Shown piece by piece: positions 53,867 through 61,241 of a stretch of 64,000 nt of DNA. Each line of letters begins with the position of its first letter. Position 1 is the first letter of the stretch. The stretch is from the NCBI GenBank assembly GCA_958426775.1, contig CATZZP010000001.1:62001-126000 (forward strand), read 5' to 3'. Position numbers and translations under genes: made by a program. Under the pieces are notes generated by a model. That model was given only the letters and a program-made list of their open reading frames with translations. It made no database searches and had not been told where the DNA came from. This DNA comes from an uncultured Bacillota bacterium (GTDB lineage Bacteria; Bacillota; Clostridia; Lachnospirales; CAG-274).

Positions 53867-54418
53867 ATGCGTAAGCTATGGGAGCTTTATTTTACCTTTG
53901 CTAAAATAGGTGCGGTTACCTTTGGCGGCGGTTATGCCATGCTGCCTATTTTACAAAAGGAGATTTGCGGCAGAAAGAAATGGGCAACAGAGAGCGAATT
54001 GCTTGATTACTTTGCTATCGGTCAGTGTACACCCGGTGTAATTGCCGTAAACACCGCAACCTTTATAGGTTATAAAAACAAGGGTATTTTAGGCGGTATT
54101 TTTGCAACTCTGGGAGTTATTTCCCCTTCAATTTTAATAATTATGCTTATTGCGGCTTTTATACAGGGCTTTGCGGATTTAGAAGCGGTAAAATATGCCT
54201 TTTGCGGTATCAGAGTCTGTGTCAGTGTTCTTATTTTTGATGCAGTTTTAACTCTTTGGAAAAGGGCTGTAATTGATAAGGTTACCTTTGGTATTTTTGC
54301 TGTTGTGCTGTGCCTTTCTGTTTTTACGGAAATACCCGTTACTGTTTGTGTGGTACTTTCAGGTGTTGCAGGTGCTTTAATTAAAGGCATATCAAGTAAG
54401 AGGGAGGGAGAAAAATGA
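53867..54418 (+). CDS. Chromate transporter half, ChrA subunit 1
   Basis: A 183-residue half-size ChrA-family protein with about five spans. ATG 53867 is chosen, seven bases after aggagg. Motifs: FAKIGAVTFGGGYAMLPIL and FAIGQCTPGVIAVNTATFIGY, the family signature. The second half is encoded separately and overlaps by four bases (ATGA). The pair forms a short-chain ChrA transporter. Chromate export is known for some members; in gut anaerobes the true anion is uncertain. Confidence 0.93.
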   Translation: MRKLWELYFTFAKIGAVTFGGGYAMLPILQKEICGRKKWATESELLDYFAIGQCTPGVIAVNTATFIGYKNKGILGGIFATLGVISPSILIIMLIAAFIQGFADLEAVKYAFCGIRVCVSVLIFDAVLTLWKRAVIDKVTFGIFAVVLCLSVFTEIPVTVCVVLSGVAGALIKGISSKREGEK

Positions 54419-54981
54419 TTTATTTCTGGCTTTTTGTAAGGTTCTTTCTTGTAGGACTGTTTGCAGTAGGCGGCGGGCTTGCAACCCTTCCCTTTTTATA
54501 TGAAATGTCGGAGGATACAGGCTGGTTTACAACCTCTGATATATCTGATATGATAGCTATTTCCGAGGCTACACCGGGTCCCTTAGGTGTTAATATGTCA
54601 ACCTATGTGGGCTTCATTACGGGCGGTATTCCGGGGGGTATAATAGGACCTTTGGGCTTAGTGGCTCCGTCTGTCATAGTTATTATTCTTGTGGCGATTT
54701 TTTTAAACAAATTTAAGGAAAGCAAGACCGTTCAGAATGTATTTTACGGACTTCGACCTGCATCAGCGGCTCTTATCGCCTCTGCAGGTCTTAGCATTTT
54801 AAAGATTGCTTTTATAGGAACTACATTTAACGCAGCAGTGTTTACTACAAAAACCTTTTGGATAAGTATTGCTATGGCTGTGGCAACCTATATTGCCATG
54901 AAAAAGTTAAAGCTGCCTGTAATAGCATATATAGCTATAGCCGCAGTGTTGGGTGTAGTTTTTAAGCTTAATGTAGTGTAA
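54415..54981 (+). CDS. Chromate transporter half, ChrA subunit 2
   Basis: A 188-residue partner half with about five spans, motifs LFAVGGGLATLPFLYEMSE and AISEATPGPLGVNMSTYVG. Its start overlaps the stop of the first half, so the two are co-translated and should assemble as a heterodimer. It is followed by 837 bp without an intact gene, which hold a hairpin repeat, an IS1182 remnant and the rpsT promoter and leader. Confidence 0.93.
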   Translation: MIYFWLFVRFFLVGLFAVGGGLATLPFLYEMSEDTGWFTTSDISDMIAISEATPGPLGVNMSTYVGFITGGIPGGIIGPLGLVAPSVIVIILVAIFLNKFKESKTVQNVFYGLRPASAALIASAGLSILKIAFIGTTFNAAVFTTKTFWISIAMAVATYIAMKKLKLPVIAYIAIAAVLGVVFKLNVV

Positions 54982-55106
54982 AAAATAAAAATCCGTTTTA
55001 TTGGTTTAAAAAACAAGGCTTTTAACCTTATAACAAGACTTTAAATGAAATTGTTTTTTGCTCTTGTAGGTTAACGGAGTTTGTGTTAAAGTTTTGTTGT
55101 ATAAGG

Positions 55107-55173
55107 GGGCTGTAAAAAAACAGTTTTAAAACAATAATGCCGGTTACTTTTGCGGACGGCATTATGTTTTTAC
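55107..55173 (+). repeat. Dispersed hairpin repeat, copy B (beside IS1182 remnant)
   Basis: A 67-bp unit with GGGCTGTAAAAAAACAG and an AATGCC...GGCATT hairpin, matching copies at 3617 and 62118. It stands about 85 bp from the 3' side of a decayed transposase gene, where the end of the insertion sequence is expected. Confidence 0.75.
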
Positions 55174-55258
55174 AAAGTTTGCTTGTTTTGCGGAAAACTT
55201 TGCACAAAAATAAGCCCATTCGAAAAAGAACTGTTTTTTTATTCGCTTTTTTAAACTG

Positions 55259-55657
55259 TCAGGATATTTTCAATTGCTGATTAAGCTTATTGTGATATTT
55301 ATAAATATTATAACCACAAAAAATTAATGTAAATTCTAAAACAACCGACTTCTTACCTCTGCGAAACAGTCTTTTATATGACCTATTCCGCTTGATTATA
55401 CCAAATGTTCCCTCTGACTGTATGCTTTTGTTTATACGCAAAAGTACTTCAAGAACCGATTGGAGATTTTAAATCACTTCGTGATGAATAGAGATAAGCT
55501 TTCTGTTTAGCCTTGTGGTTTCGTTTCCCTTTTTACTTTTAAAACAATCTTTTTTATAGGGGCACTCGCTAAAGTCTTCACGCTCATATATTTCCTCAGT
55601 TCGTCCGTACTTGTTTTTGTATATGTGTTTATTGCATTTATAAATAAACTTCTTTAA
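55259..55657 (-). pseudogene. IS1182-family transposase, C-terminal remnant
   Basis: Translation of the minus strand gives a CNKHIYKNKYGR...CPYKKDC stretch (the CPxxxxC region of IS1182 transposases), an in-frame TAA after IHHEVI (near 55472), then the C-terminal signature KSIQSEGTFGIIKRNRSYKR-LFRRGKK. Everything upstream of it, including most of the catalytic domain, is missing, so it is a dead 5'-truncated copy. Its 5' side stops at the rpsT promoter. Only one stop and no frameshift are seen in the remnant, so decay may be fairly recent. Confidence 0.85.
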
Positions 55658-55680
55658 TTTGTAAAAAAATAAAAAAAACC

Positions 55681-55709
55681 TTGACGGATAGAGTTCTCTT
55701 GTGTATAAT
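55681..55709 (+). promoter_or_regulatory. Promoter of rpsT
   Basis: TTGACG (55681-55686), 17-bp spacer, TATAAT (55704-55709). Confidence 0.85.
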
Positions 55710-55716
55710 ATAACTG

Positions 55717-55778
55717 TTGTCGGTTTATCGGTATGTTCGTTACATATCTTTAAATCCCTCTAATTTATAAACCGACAA
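55717..55778 (+). promoter_or_regulatory. Structured rpsT leader
   Basis: TTGTCGGTTTAT (55717-55728) is perfectly complementary to ATAAACCGACAA (55767-55778), enclosing 38 nt. The stem lies at the start of the mRNA, about 40 nt before the rpsT start. It could mediate S20 feedback. Confidence 0.6.
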
Positions 55779-55818
55779 GGTTACAATTAATTTTTGAATA
55801 GAATTTCAGGAGGATATT

Positions 55819-56082
55819 ATGGCTAATATTAAGTCAGCTAAGAAAAGAATTTTAGTTATTAACAAGAAAACTTTAAGAAATAAAATGATTAAGTCTTCAG
55901 TTAAGACAGCTATGAAGAAGGTTGTTATTGCTTGCCAGGCAGGTGATAAGGCTCAGGCTCAGGCTGCTCTTGTAGCTGCAACAAAGGCTATTGATATGGC
56001 TTGCTCAAAGGGCGTTTACCATAAGAATAATGCTTCTCGCAAGAAGTCAAGACTTGCTAAGCTTGTAAACAAGGTAGCATAA
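55819..56082 (+). CDS. rpsT: Small ribosomal subunit protein S20
   Basis: An 87-residue S20 of normal length: lysine-rich, three helices, starting [21 protein letters not shown] and ending [17 protein letters not shown]. It binds 16S rRNA in the 30S body. It is monocistronic with its own promoter, leader and terminator. In many Firmicutes rpsT follows holA; here it is far from holA and next to an insertion-sequence remnant, which fits a rearrangement. Confidence 0.97.
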   Translation: MANIKSAKKRILVINKKTLRNKMIKSSVKTAMKKVVIACQAGDKAQAQAALVAATKAIDMACSKGVYHKNNASRKKSRLAKLVNKVA

Positions 56083-56096
56083 TTTAAAATTAATTT

Positions 56097-56126
56097 AAGG
56101 CTGTTCCGTCGGGACAGCCTTTTTTG
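56097..56126 (+). terminator. Terminator after rpsT
   Basis: AAGGCTGTTCC (56097-56107), 3-nt loop, GGGACAGCCTT (56111-56121), T run. Confidence 0.92.
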
Positions 56127-56175
56127 TTGAAAATATTTGGATAACATTTAATCCGAAACTTTAAATTTTCGTGTT

Positions 56176-56724
56176 TTATTTTCTTACGGTCAGCTTATCT
56201 AAGGTAATTCCTTTTTGGTAGCATTTCATATATACGTTGGTGCATTTTTTATAGGCCTGAAAGGATTTTTCTGCCTTATCGGTATCTGCATAAACCTTCC
56301 ACATACCGCTTAAAAGAAAGTTTTTACCGCTGTTTTTAATATAACCTAATACATCCTCCGGGGGATAACCAAGGAATATTCCTATTTCATGAGGAAACTC
56401 GTTTTCGTAACGTATTTTCTTTAATAAGGTTTTTACAGCTTCCTCAGTGCTGTCTGTGTTGTAGCCAAAGTCCTTTAAAATACAGGCATTACTCCTGTTA
56501 CATAGCTGTCTTTTAAGCTCCTTGGGACGGTATACATAAATCAGCCTTTGCCCCTTACAGCCTCTTATGCCTTTAACCTCAAGTCCCTTTGCTTTTAAAA
56601 TTTCAACACACTCCTTAAGCTCTCCGCCCATTTTGTAAAAGTACTTACCTAAGCAGAATATACTGCCTACTTTTAACCCTGCAAGGGTAGGTGCACAGCA
56701 TTTTATAATTAACTCATCAGCCAT
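56176..56724 (-). CDS. DUF3793 family protein
   Basis: A 182-residue soluble protein with the DUF3793 pattern: CCAPTLAGLKVGSIFCL at the start, a long middle (GCKGQRLIYVYRPKEL), and FPHEIGIFLGYPPEDVLGYI. It is Cys-rich at the C-terminus (KKCTNVYMKCYQKG). The biochemical role is unknown; relatives lie near flavodoxin and iron-transport genes in other clostridia (from memory). It is 59 bp downstream of the DUF2325 gene and presumably cotranscribed. Shine-Dalgarno ggaggt precedes ATG 56724. Confidence 0.88.
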   Translation of the reverse strand: MADELIIKCCAPTLAGLKVGSIFCLGKYFYKMGGELKECVEILKAKGLEVKGIRGCKGQRLIYVYRPKELKRQLCNRSNACILKDFGYNTDSTEEAVKTLLKKIRYENEFPHEIGIFLGYPPEDVLGYIKNSGKNFLLSGMWKVYADTDKAEKSFQAYKKCTNVYMKCYQKGITLDKLTVRK

Positions 56725-56783
56725 TTGTTAACCTCCTTTAATTAGTAATACCATAAAATACACCTTTAAAGGTTATTAAAATA

Positions 56784-57065
56784 TTAAACTGCATACTCCT
56801 TTAAAATTTTATCAAGGGCAGATACACTACTGCTGTGAGAGCGTATAATTTCTGTTGAATTTCGCTCTCCCTCCTTTAGTGCCGCATAAATCATTTTGTG
56901 TGATACTGTAGAGGTAAAAAGCACAAGCAAATCAGGCGAGCCAATCTGCTTTTTTAAATTACCATTAGGCTGGGTGAAAACCTTTGCCTTGCAGTTATAG
57001 CTTTTACATACGTCCATATACCGTCTTACCATACAATCATTTCCGCCGATAATTACAACGCTCAT
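56784..57065 (-). CDS. DUF2325 family protein
   Basis: A 93-residue alpha/beta protein starting MSVVIIGGNDCMVRRYMD, the DUF2325 signature with a conserved Gly-Gly-Asn/Asp loop and Cys. The second half (PDLLVLFTSTVSHKMIYAA) completes the small Rossmann-like fold. Function unknown. aaaggag lies upstream of ATG 57065, and the palindrome at 57080-57095 overlaps the leader, so a repressor probably controls this gene and DUF3793 after it. Confidence 0.88.
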   Translation of the reverse strand: MSVVIIGGNDCMVRRYMDVCKSYNCKAKVFTQPNGNLKKQIGSPDLLVLFTSTVSHKMIYAALKEGERNSTEIIRSHSSSVSALDKILKEYAV

Positions 57066-57079
57066 AAATACTCCTTTCG

Positions 57080-57095
57080 GTTAGCTGTGACTAAC
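57080..57095. promoter_or_regulatory. Operator-like palindrome upstream of DUF2325
   Basis: GTTAGC-TGTG-ACTAAC, immediately before the Shine-Dalgarno of the DUF2325 gene. Two related palindromes lie at 57389-57404 and 57446-57461. The shared form is GTTAG-N6-CTAAC. Confidence 0.65.
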
Positions 57096-57388
57096 TAATA
57101 CATAAACTTTATTGTGTTCTTAAAATATATAATTTCAAGCTATATAATCCTTAATTATTTTGTAGGCTGCAAAGTCTGATTATTCTACATCTGATAAAAG
57201 GAAACATTATTAAATCAAAAGTAATGATATATATATTCCTTATTTAATATGTGACAATTGTAAGCTGTAAATATTAAAGCAGATGTAAATAATATATTTC
57301 TTTATCCTACAGTACACAAATCAGTCAAACAAAATAAAAGCTTTTTCTACAGACTTATTATATGTATAATTAAAGGATTTATACTGTG

Positions 57389-57461
57389 GTTAGCGTAAGC
57401 TAACTGAAATTTTTTAAAATACGCTCTCTTAAGAGAACGTATGGAGTTAGTGTATGCTAAC
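57389..57461. promoter_or_regulatory. Two further operator-like palindromes
   Basis: GTTAGC-GTAA-GCTAAC (57389-57404) and GTTAGT-GTAT-GCTAAC (57446-57461), 57 bp apart. They lie in a gene-free AT-rich stretch (57096-57545), in which I see no coding or RNA feature apart from these sites. A TATAAT on the minus strand at 57362-57357 could be the -10 of a distant promoter for the DUF2325 gene. Confidence 0.6.
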
Positions 57462-57545
57462 TGATTTATTTATATCATATTTAAACCTGTTTGTCAATAG
57501 GTTTATTTTTTCAAATTTATATATGGCTTAATTATTAACATTAAA

Positions 57546-57954
57546 AGAGCTGACACATATCTGTATCAGCCCGGACTGTCAAAAACTTGTGTTGAATTGT
57601 TTTTTTGTAATTTCAAATACACCGGACTTCAAAAAGCATCGTAGATTTGTGAGCCGGAAAAAGCAATTCGGTGCCGTAGGCACTTTTGCATAGCAAAAGC
57701 TCTGTTTAAATCCGCAGGCGGAATTCACTTCCGCCGGGCTGGTTGTAAAGCAAAGCTTTACTGCTTGCCTATGCAACCTTAGGTATAACAAGAGTGTCGA
57801 AAGAGGGTTTTGCCCTATTGAGGCACGGGTTGTTACTTCTTTGGTGGGTACGATAGTACCCCTAACTGCAAGAAATGCAAGCATTTCTTGCAAGGCTGTC
57901 GTTTTATCGACAGCCGGAGCTGATACATATCTGTATCAGCCCTCTGTTTTTGAC
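57546..57954. repeat. Array of about ten back-to-back hairpins, MITE-like
   Basis: About 400 bp with little besides short inverted repeats, each with a 4-12 bp stem and a small loop: arms at 57549/57563, 57671/57679, 57683/57693, 57717/57729, 57745/57755, 57804/57813, 57846/57856, 57867/57881, 57894/57908, 57919/57933. The same 26-base motif (GAGCTGAYACATATCTG-TATCAGCCC) stands at both ends, and GTCAAAAAC (57578) faces GTTTTTGAC (57946). GC content is higher than in the flanks. A 104-codon minus-strand frame crosses it but has no ribosome site or recognisable domain. Confidence 0.7.
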
Positions 57955-57965
57955 TTTTAAATTTA

Positions 57966-58697
57966 TTACAGCAAACCCATAAGCTTTGCTGCATTGTTAT
58001 AGAAAATATCCTTAAGACCATCTTCATCAACACCGCTTGTAATAACCTTTTGCATTTCAATAGTTGGGTGGTGGAAAGGAGCATCAACACCAAACATAAT
58101 TCTGTCCCTGCCTACTGTATCATATGCCTCTTTAATTTTACTGTTCATAGGCATACCTGACATTTCAAGAAAAAGGTTAGGGTAACGTCTTGCCATTTTT
58201 AATGAGGCATCAATATAAACACCGTGACCATGCCCCATATGAATCATTACTACCTTTACATTAGGAAATCTTTCTGCTAAAAGAGCAATACTCCAGGGCA
58301 GTGAATAAGGCGGATGACCGCAGTGAATAAAAACAGGGATATTAAGCTCCTCTGCACCTTCCATAATAGGGTTCATAATTTCAGCATCTGCTACAAATGC
58401 CTGTGCAAGAGGGTTAAGCTTAATACCCTTAAAGCCACAGTCCTTTACATAGTGATAAAGGGTTTTTATTGCATTTTCACCATCATAAGGGTTGAGATAA
58501 ACAAGGGGCAGAACCCTGTCAGAATATTTATTGTAGGCACTTAAGGTGTCCTCGTTGGTTTTATCATTAGCACTGCAAAGTATAACCTTTTCAATTTCGT
58601 ACTTATTCATTTGTTCAATAAGTTCATCGGCAGTAATGTGTAAGCCTGCCCAACCGCCAAACTCGCCTATGTGTGAGTGTGCATCAATCTTTTTCAT
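57966..58697 (-). CDS. Amidohydrolase-family metal-dependent hydrolase
   Basis: A 243-residue TIM-barrel hydrolase of the Amidohydro-rel/2 family. Metal ligands are visible: HSH in KIDAHSHIGEFG, Lys in GIKLNP, His in VFIHCGHPP, His in MIHMGHGHG and the terminal Asp in FGVDAPFHHP. Substrate unknown. It starts three bases after the stop of the ECF S-component gene, so the two are cotranscribed; the enzyme may process the imported vitamin or precursor. No terminator-type stem with T run was found after it; the hairpin array follows. Confidence 0.88.
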   Translation of the reverse strand: MKKIDAHSHIGEFGGWAGLHITADELIEQMNKYEIEKVILCSANDKTNEDTLSAYNKYSDRVLPLVYLNPYDGENAIKTLYHYVKDCGFKGIKLNPLAQAFVADAEIMNPIMEGAEELNIPVFIHCGHPPYSLPWSIALLAERFPNVKVVMIHMGHGHGVYIDASLKMARRYPNLFLEMSGMPMNSKIKEAYDTVGRDRIMFGVDAPFHHPTIEMQKVITSGVDEDGLKDIFYNNAAKLMGLL

Positions 58698-58700
58698 TTT

Positions 58701-59237
58701 TTATGCCTCCCTGAGTCTTTTAATAAGGTTAGATTCATTTAAAAAAGAAATTATAATAGCTGCAATTACTATACCTGCAATGGTTTGAACAGATAACTTA
58801 GGCAAGCTTGAAAAAGCATATGTCATACCGAACATAGGGATTTTAACAAGGGTGTAGAGAGCAATCTGAACAGCACCGCCGAGGATTGCACCTATAAGCC
58901 AGCCAAAACGAAGCTTAGGGAAAAGCTTGTAGGTAAAAAAGCCCATAATAAGAGCCATTAAGGCTTTAATAAAGAAGGTTGGCAATATCCATTGAGCAAA
59001 GCCTGTGCAAAGGTCTGAAAGTGCGGCACCCATACCGCCTGCAACAGCTCCACGCTTGCTACCCAGAATAAGTACTGATATAAAAATAAGGCAATCTCCC
59101 AAATGTGTATAACCGTTAGGAGAGGGTATCTTTATAATATATGTTGCAAGGAAAACAAGGGCTATCATTATGCCTGACTTAGTCAATAGCTTTATCTTGT
59201 TATCATTGTAGGAAAGTGCAGATTCAGTATTTTTCAT
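58701..59237 (-). CDS. ECF transporter S component
   Basis: A 178-residue membrane protein with about five or six spans; ATG 59237 is chosen after cggaggt, and an upstream extension to 59321 crosses the promoter. Features: TKSGIMIALVFLATYIIKIP, GYTHLGDCLIFISVLILG, KRGAVAGGMGAALSDL and a C-terminal span, all typical of vitamin-binding S subunits (ECF-ribofla/HmpT-like). It needs the shared EcfAA'T module, which is not in this window. Ligand unknown; it is paired with the amidohydrolase gene. Confidence 0.88.
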   Translation of the reverse strand: MKNTESALSYNDNKIKLLTKSGIMIALVFLATYIIKIPSPNGYTHLGDCLIFISVLILGSKRGAVAGGMGAALSDLCTGFAQWILPTFFIKALMALIMGFFTYKLFPKLRFGWLIGAILGGAVQIALYTLVKIPMFGMTYAFSSLPKLSVQTIAGIVIAAIIISFLNESNLIKRLREA

Positions 59238-59265
59238 AATAAAACCTCCGTTTTTAATTGTGCTT

Positions 59266-59294
59266 ATAATAGCACCAAAAAAAAGCTTTGTCCA
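59266..59294 (-). promoter_or_regulatory. Promoter of the S component-amidohydrolase unit
   Basis: Minus strand TGGACA (59294-59289), 17-bp spacer, TATTAT (59271-59266). The -10 lies within a GTGCT/AGCAC inverted repeat, a possible operator. Confidence 0.65.
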
Positions 59295-59356
59295 GTGGCG
59301 GATTGGATTGTACCCATACACTTTTGCGTTGTGCTTTGTTTTATTTAAAAAAGTAC

Positions 59357-59384
59357 TTGAATTCTTTTATATATATGTTACAAT
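59357..59384 (+). promoter_or_regulatory. Promoter of the MATE transporter gene
   Basis: TTGAAT (59357-59362), 16-bp spacer, TACAAT (59379-59384). Confidence 0.6.
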
Positions 59385-59414
59385 ATCCTAGTTGAAAAAT
59401 ATAAGGAGATACAT

Positions 59415-60767
59415 ATGGGAAATTACAATAATTCAGCTAAAGGTGTATTTAAAATGTCCATTCCTATTTTTATTGAGCTTTTGTTGCAGCTTATGGTAGG
59501 TAATATGGACCAGATTATGGTTAGTCGTGTATCGCAAAATTCCGTTGCGGCTATTGGCAACGCTAATCAGGTTATGAATATTATTATTATTGTACTTAAT
59601 GCTATGAGTGTGGCAACTACTATACTTATTTCAAAGGCTATGGGTGCAGGGGAAAAAAATAAAAGCCGTACGATAGCAGGTGTGTCGGTTGCATTTATGC
59701 TGTTTTTCAGCTTTATTGTTACCTTTGCTTTGGTATTGTGGCGAGAGAGCCTTTTTAACTGGCTTAAGGTGCCTGAAGAGATTTTAGGAGAAACCTGTGA
59801 TTTTACTATGATTGTAGGCTCCTTTATTGTAGTACAGGCTATGTATATGGTGGTATCGGCAGTGCTGAGAAGCTACAATAAAAATAAAGAAATTATGCTT
59901 GTGGCAGTTGTAATGAATTTAATGAATATTGCAGGTAATGCAATACTTATTAACGGTCTTTTCGGTGCCCCTAAGCTTGGTATTATAGGTGCGGCAATTT
60001 CAACGGACTTTAGCAAGGGGCTGGGACTTTTATTGATTATAATTACACTTGTTAAAAAGACCGATATGAGTCTTGACTTTTTCCTTATGAAGGGTACACT
60101 TTCGGCTAAAACTCTTAAAAGCCTATTGCTGATTGCTTTGCCCTCAGGCGGAGAGGCTATGAGCTATAACCTTGCACAGATTTGTACCCAACGCTTTATA
60201 AATATGTTTGGTACAATTGTAATAAATACTAAGGTGTATTGCTACATATTGGCTAATATAGCCTATGTTTACTCCATAGCAATAGCTCAGGCAACCCAGG
60301 TTTTAACAGGCTATCTTATAGGTAAGAGAGATTTTGACAGTGTAAGCGTAAGAGTAAAATCCTCTGTGTTAATTTCTATTGCAGTATCGGTTACCCTTAC
60401 TGTAATTATGTATTTTAACAGTGATTTAGTACTTAGTATGTTTACTGATAACCCGCAGGTTTTAGCACTTGGCAAGCAGATTTTGCTTTTGGAGATTTTT
60501 CTTGAAATAGGGCGTTCTGTAAATATTACAATGGTAAAATGTCTTGTAGCTACAGGTGATGTAAACTTTCCTATGCTCGTAAGTGTATTTTCTGTATGGC
60601 TTGTATCCGTAGGTCTCGGTTGGGTACTTGGTATAGGTCTTGAGATGGGACTTGTAGGCATTTGGATAGCTATGGCATGCGATGAATGCCTGAGAGGCTT
60701 AATATTTATAATAAGATTTAAGACGGGCAAATGGAAGCAGATTGAGAATATAAGGCTTGCAGACTGA
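59415..60767 (+). CDS. MATE-family efflux transporter
   Basis: A 450-residue antiporter with 12 spans in two six-span halves. The N-terminal motif MSIPIFIELLLQLMVGNMDQIMVSRVSQNSVAAIGNA, split by polar loops, marks the MATE (NorM/DinF) fold; the second half begins ALPSGGEAMSYNLAQICTQ. It exports cationic compounds using sodium or proton gradients; substrate unknown. Start ATG 59415 follows aaggag. Terminated at 60770-60807. Confidence 0.93.
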   Translation: MGNYNNSAKGVFKMSIPIFIELLLQLMVGNMDQIMVSRVSQNSVAAIGNANQVMNIIIIVLNAMSVATTILISKAMGAGEKNKSRTIAGVSVAFMLFFSFIVTFALVLWRESLFNWLKVPEEILGETCDFTMIVGSFIVVQAMYMVVSAVLRSYNKNKEIMLVAVVMNLMNIAGNAILINGLFGAPKLGIIGAAISTDFSKGLGLLLIIITLVKKTDMSLDFFLMKGTLSAKTLKSLLLIALPSGGEAMSYNLAQICTQRFINMFGTIVINTKVYCYILANIAYVYSIAIAQATQVLTGYLIGKRDFDSVSVRVKSSVLISIAVSVTLTVIMYFNSDLVLSMFTDNPQVLALGKQILLLEIFLEIGRSVNITMVKCLVATGDVNFPMLVSVFSVWLVSVGLGWVLGIGLEMGLVGIWIAMACDECLRGLIFIIRFKTGKWKQIENIRLAD

Positions 60768-60769
60768 AA

Positions 60770-60807
60770 AATGCTCAGATGAAATTTCATCTGAGCATTA
60801 TCTTTTT
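60770..60807. terminator. Bidirectional terminator between the MATE and AbrB genes
   Basis: AATGCTCAGATGAAA (60770-60784) and TTTCATCTGAGCATT (60785-60799) form a perfect palindrome with A and T runs on the two sides. Confidence 0.92.
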
Positions 60808-61072
60808 ATTGAGTTATTTTGAAGCCTGCAATACGAGCAAGCTCCTTAATGGTGTTTTTGGAAACCTTTTTGCCCTGATAGTCAATAAGGTCCTCCATAT
60901 CCCCTGTAAAAATATCGGCAGGATTGTATTTTTTCAACACAATAGAGTCATCATCGGTATAAATTTCAAAAGAGTCCCCCGGCTCTATACCTAAGCTTTT
61001 GCGTAAACCCATTGGGATTACAAGCCTGCCAACATCGTCAATCCCCCTAACGATTCCTACAGATTTTAACAT
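60806..61072 (-). CDS. AbrB-family transcriptional regulator
   Basis: An 88-residue regulator with the SpoVT/AbrB swapped-hairpin DNA-binding domain at the N-terminus (GIVRGIDDVGRLVIPMGLRKSLGI, about residues 6-29, then PGDSFEIY). The C-terminal half (NTIKELARIAGF) gives dimer contacts. AbrB controls transition-state genes and sporulation entry. It has a consensus promoter on the minus strand (61123-61151), and paired CTAAATTTG repeats lie just upstream (61163, 61192), which could be its own binding sites. Confidence 0.92.
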   Translation of the reverse strand: MLKSVGIVRGIDDVGRLVIPMGLRKSLGIEPGDSFEIYTDDDSIVLKKYNPADIFTGDMEDLIDYQGKKVSKNTIKELARIAGFKITQ

Positions 61073-61122
61073 AATTAATCGCTCCTTTTAAAATGCATTG
61101 ACAACTTTTATCTTGTAATGTT

Positions 61123-61151
61123 ATTATAATACCAAAAATGGGAAAAGTCAA
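61123..61151 (-). promoter_or_regulatory. Promoter of the AbrB-like gene
   Basis: Minus strand TTGACT (61151-61146), 17-bp spacer, TATAAT (61128-61123). Confidence 0.8.
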
Positions 61152-61241
61152 CAAAAAATTGCCTAAATTTGACATAAGTTACGGATTTTTTCTAAATTTG
61201 GCAAAAAATTACAGTACGGAGGAAGCATAAAAGATTTTAGT

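Noticed and set aside
54070..54390. Minus-strand frame opposite the first chrA half
   Set aside because: Overlaps a well-supported membrane-protein gene and has no ribosome site.
57579..57893. 104-codon minus-strand open frame across the hairpin array
   Set aside because: No ribosome site, Cys/Ser-rich composition unlike neighbours, and the sequence is made of short inverted repeats, so a protein is unlikely.
59238..59321. N-terminal extension of the ECF S component
   Set aside because: It would run through a promoter and past a better Shine-Dalgarno; the added residues do not resemble the family.
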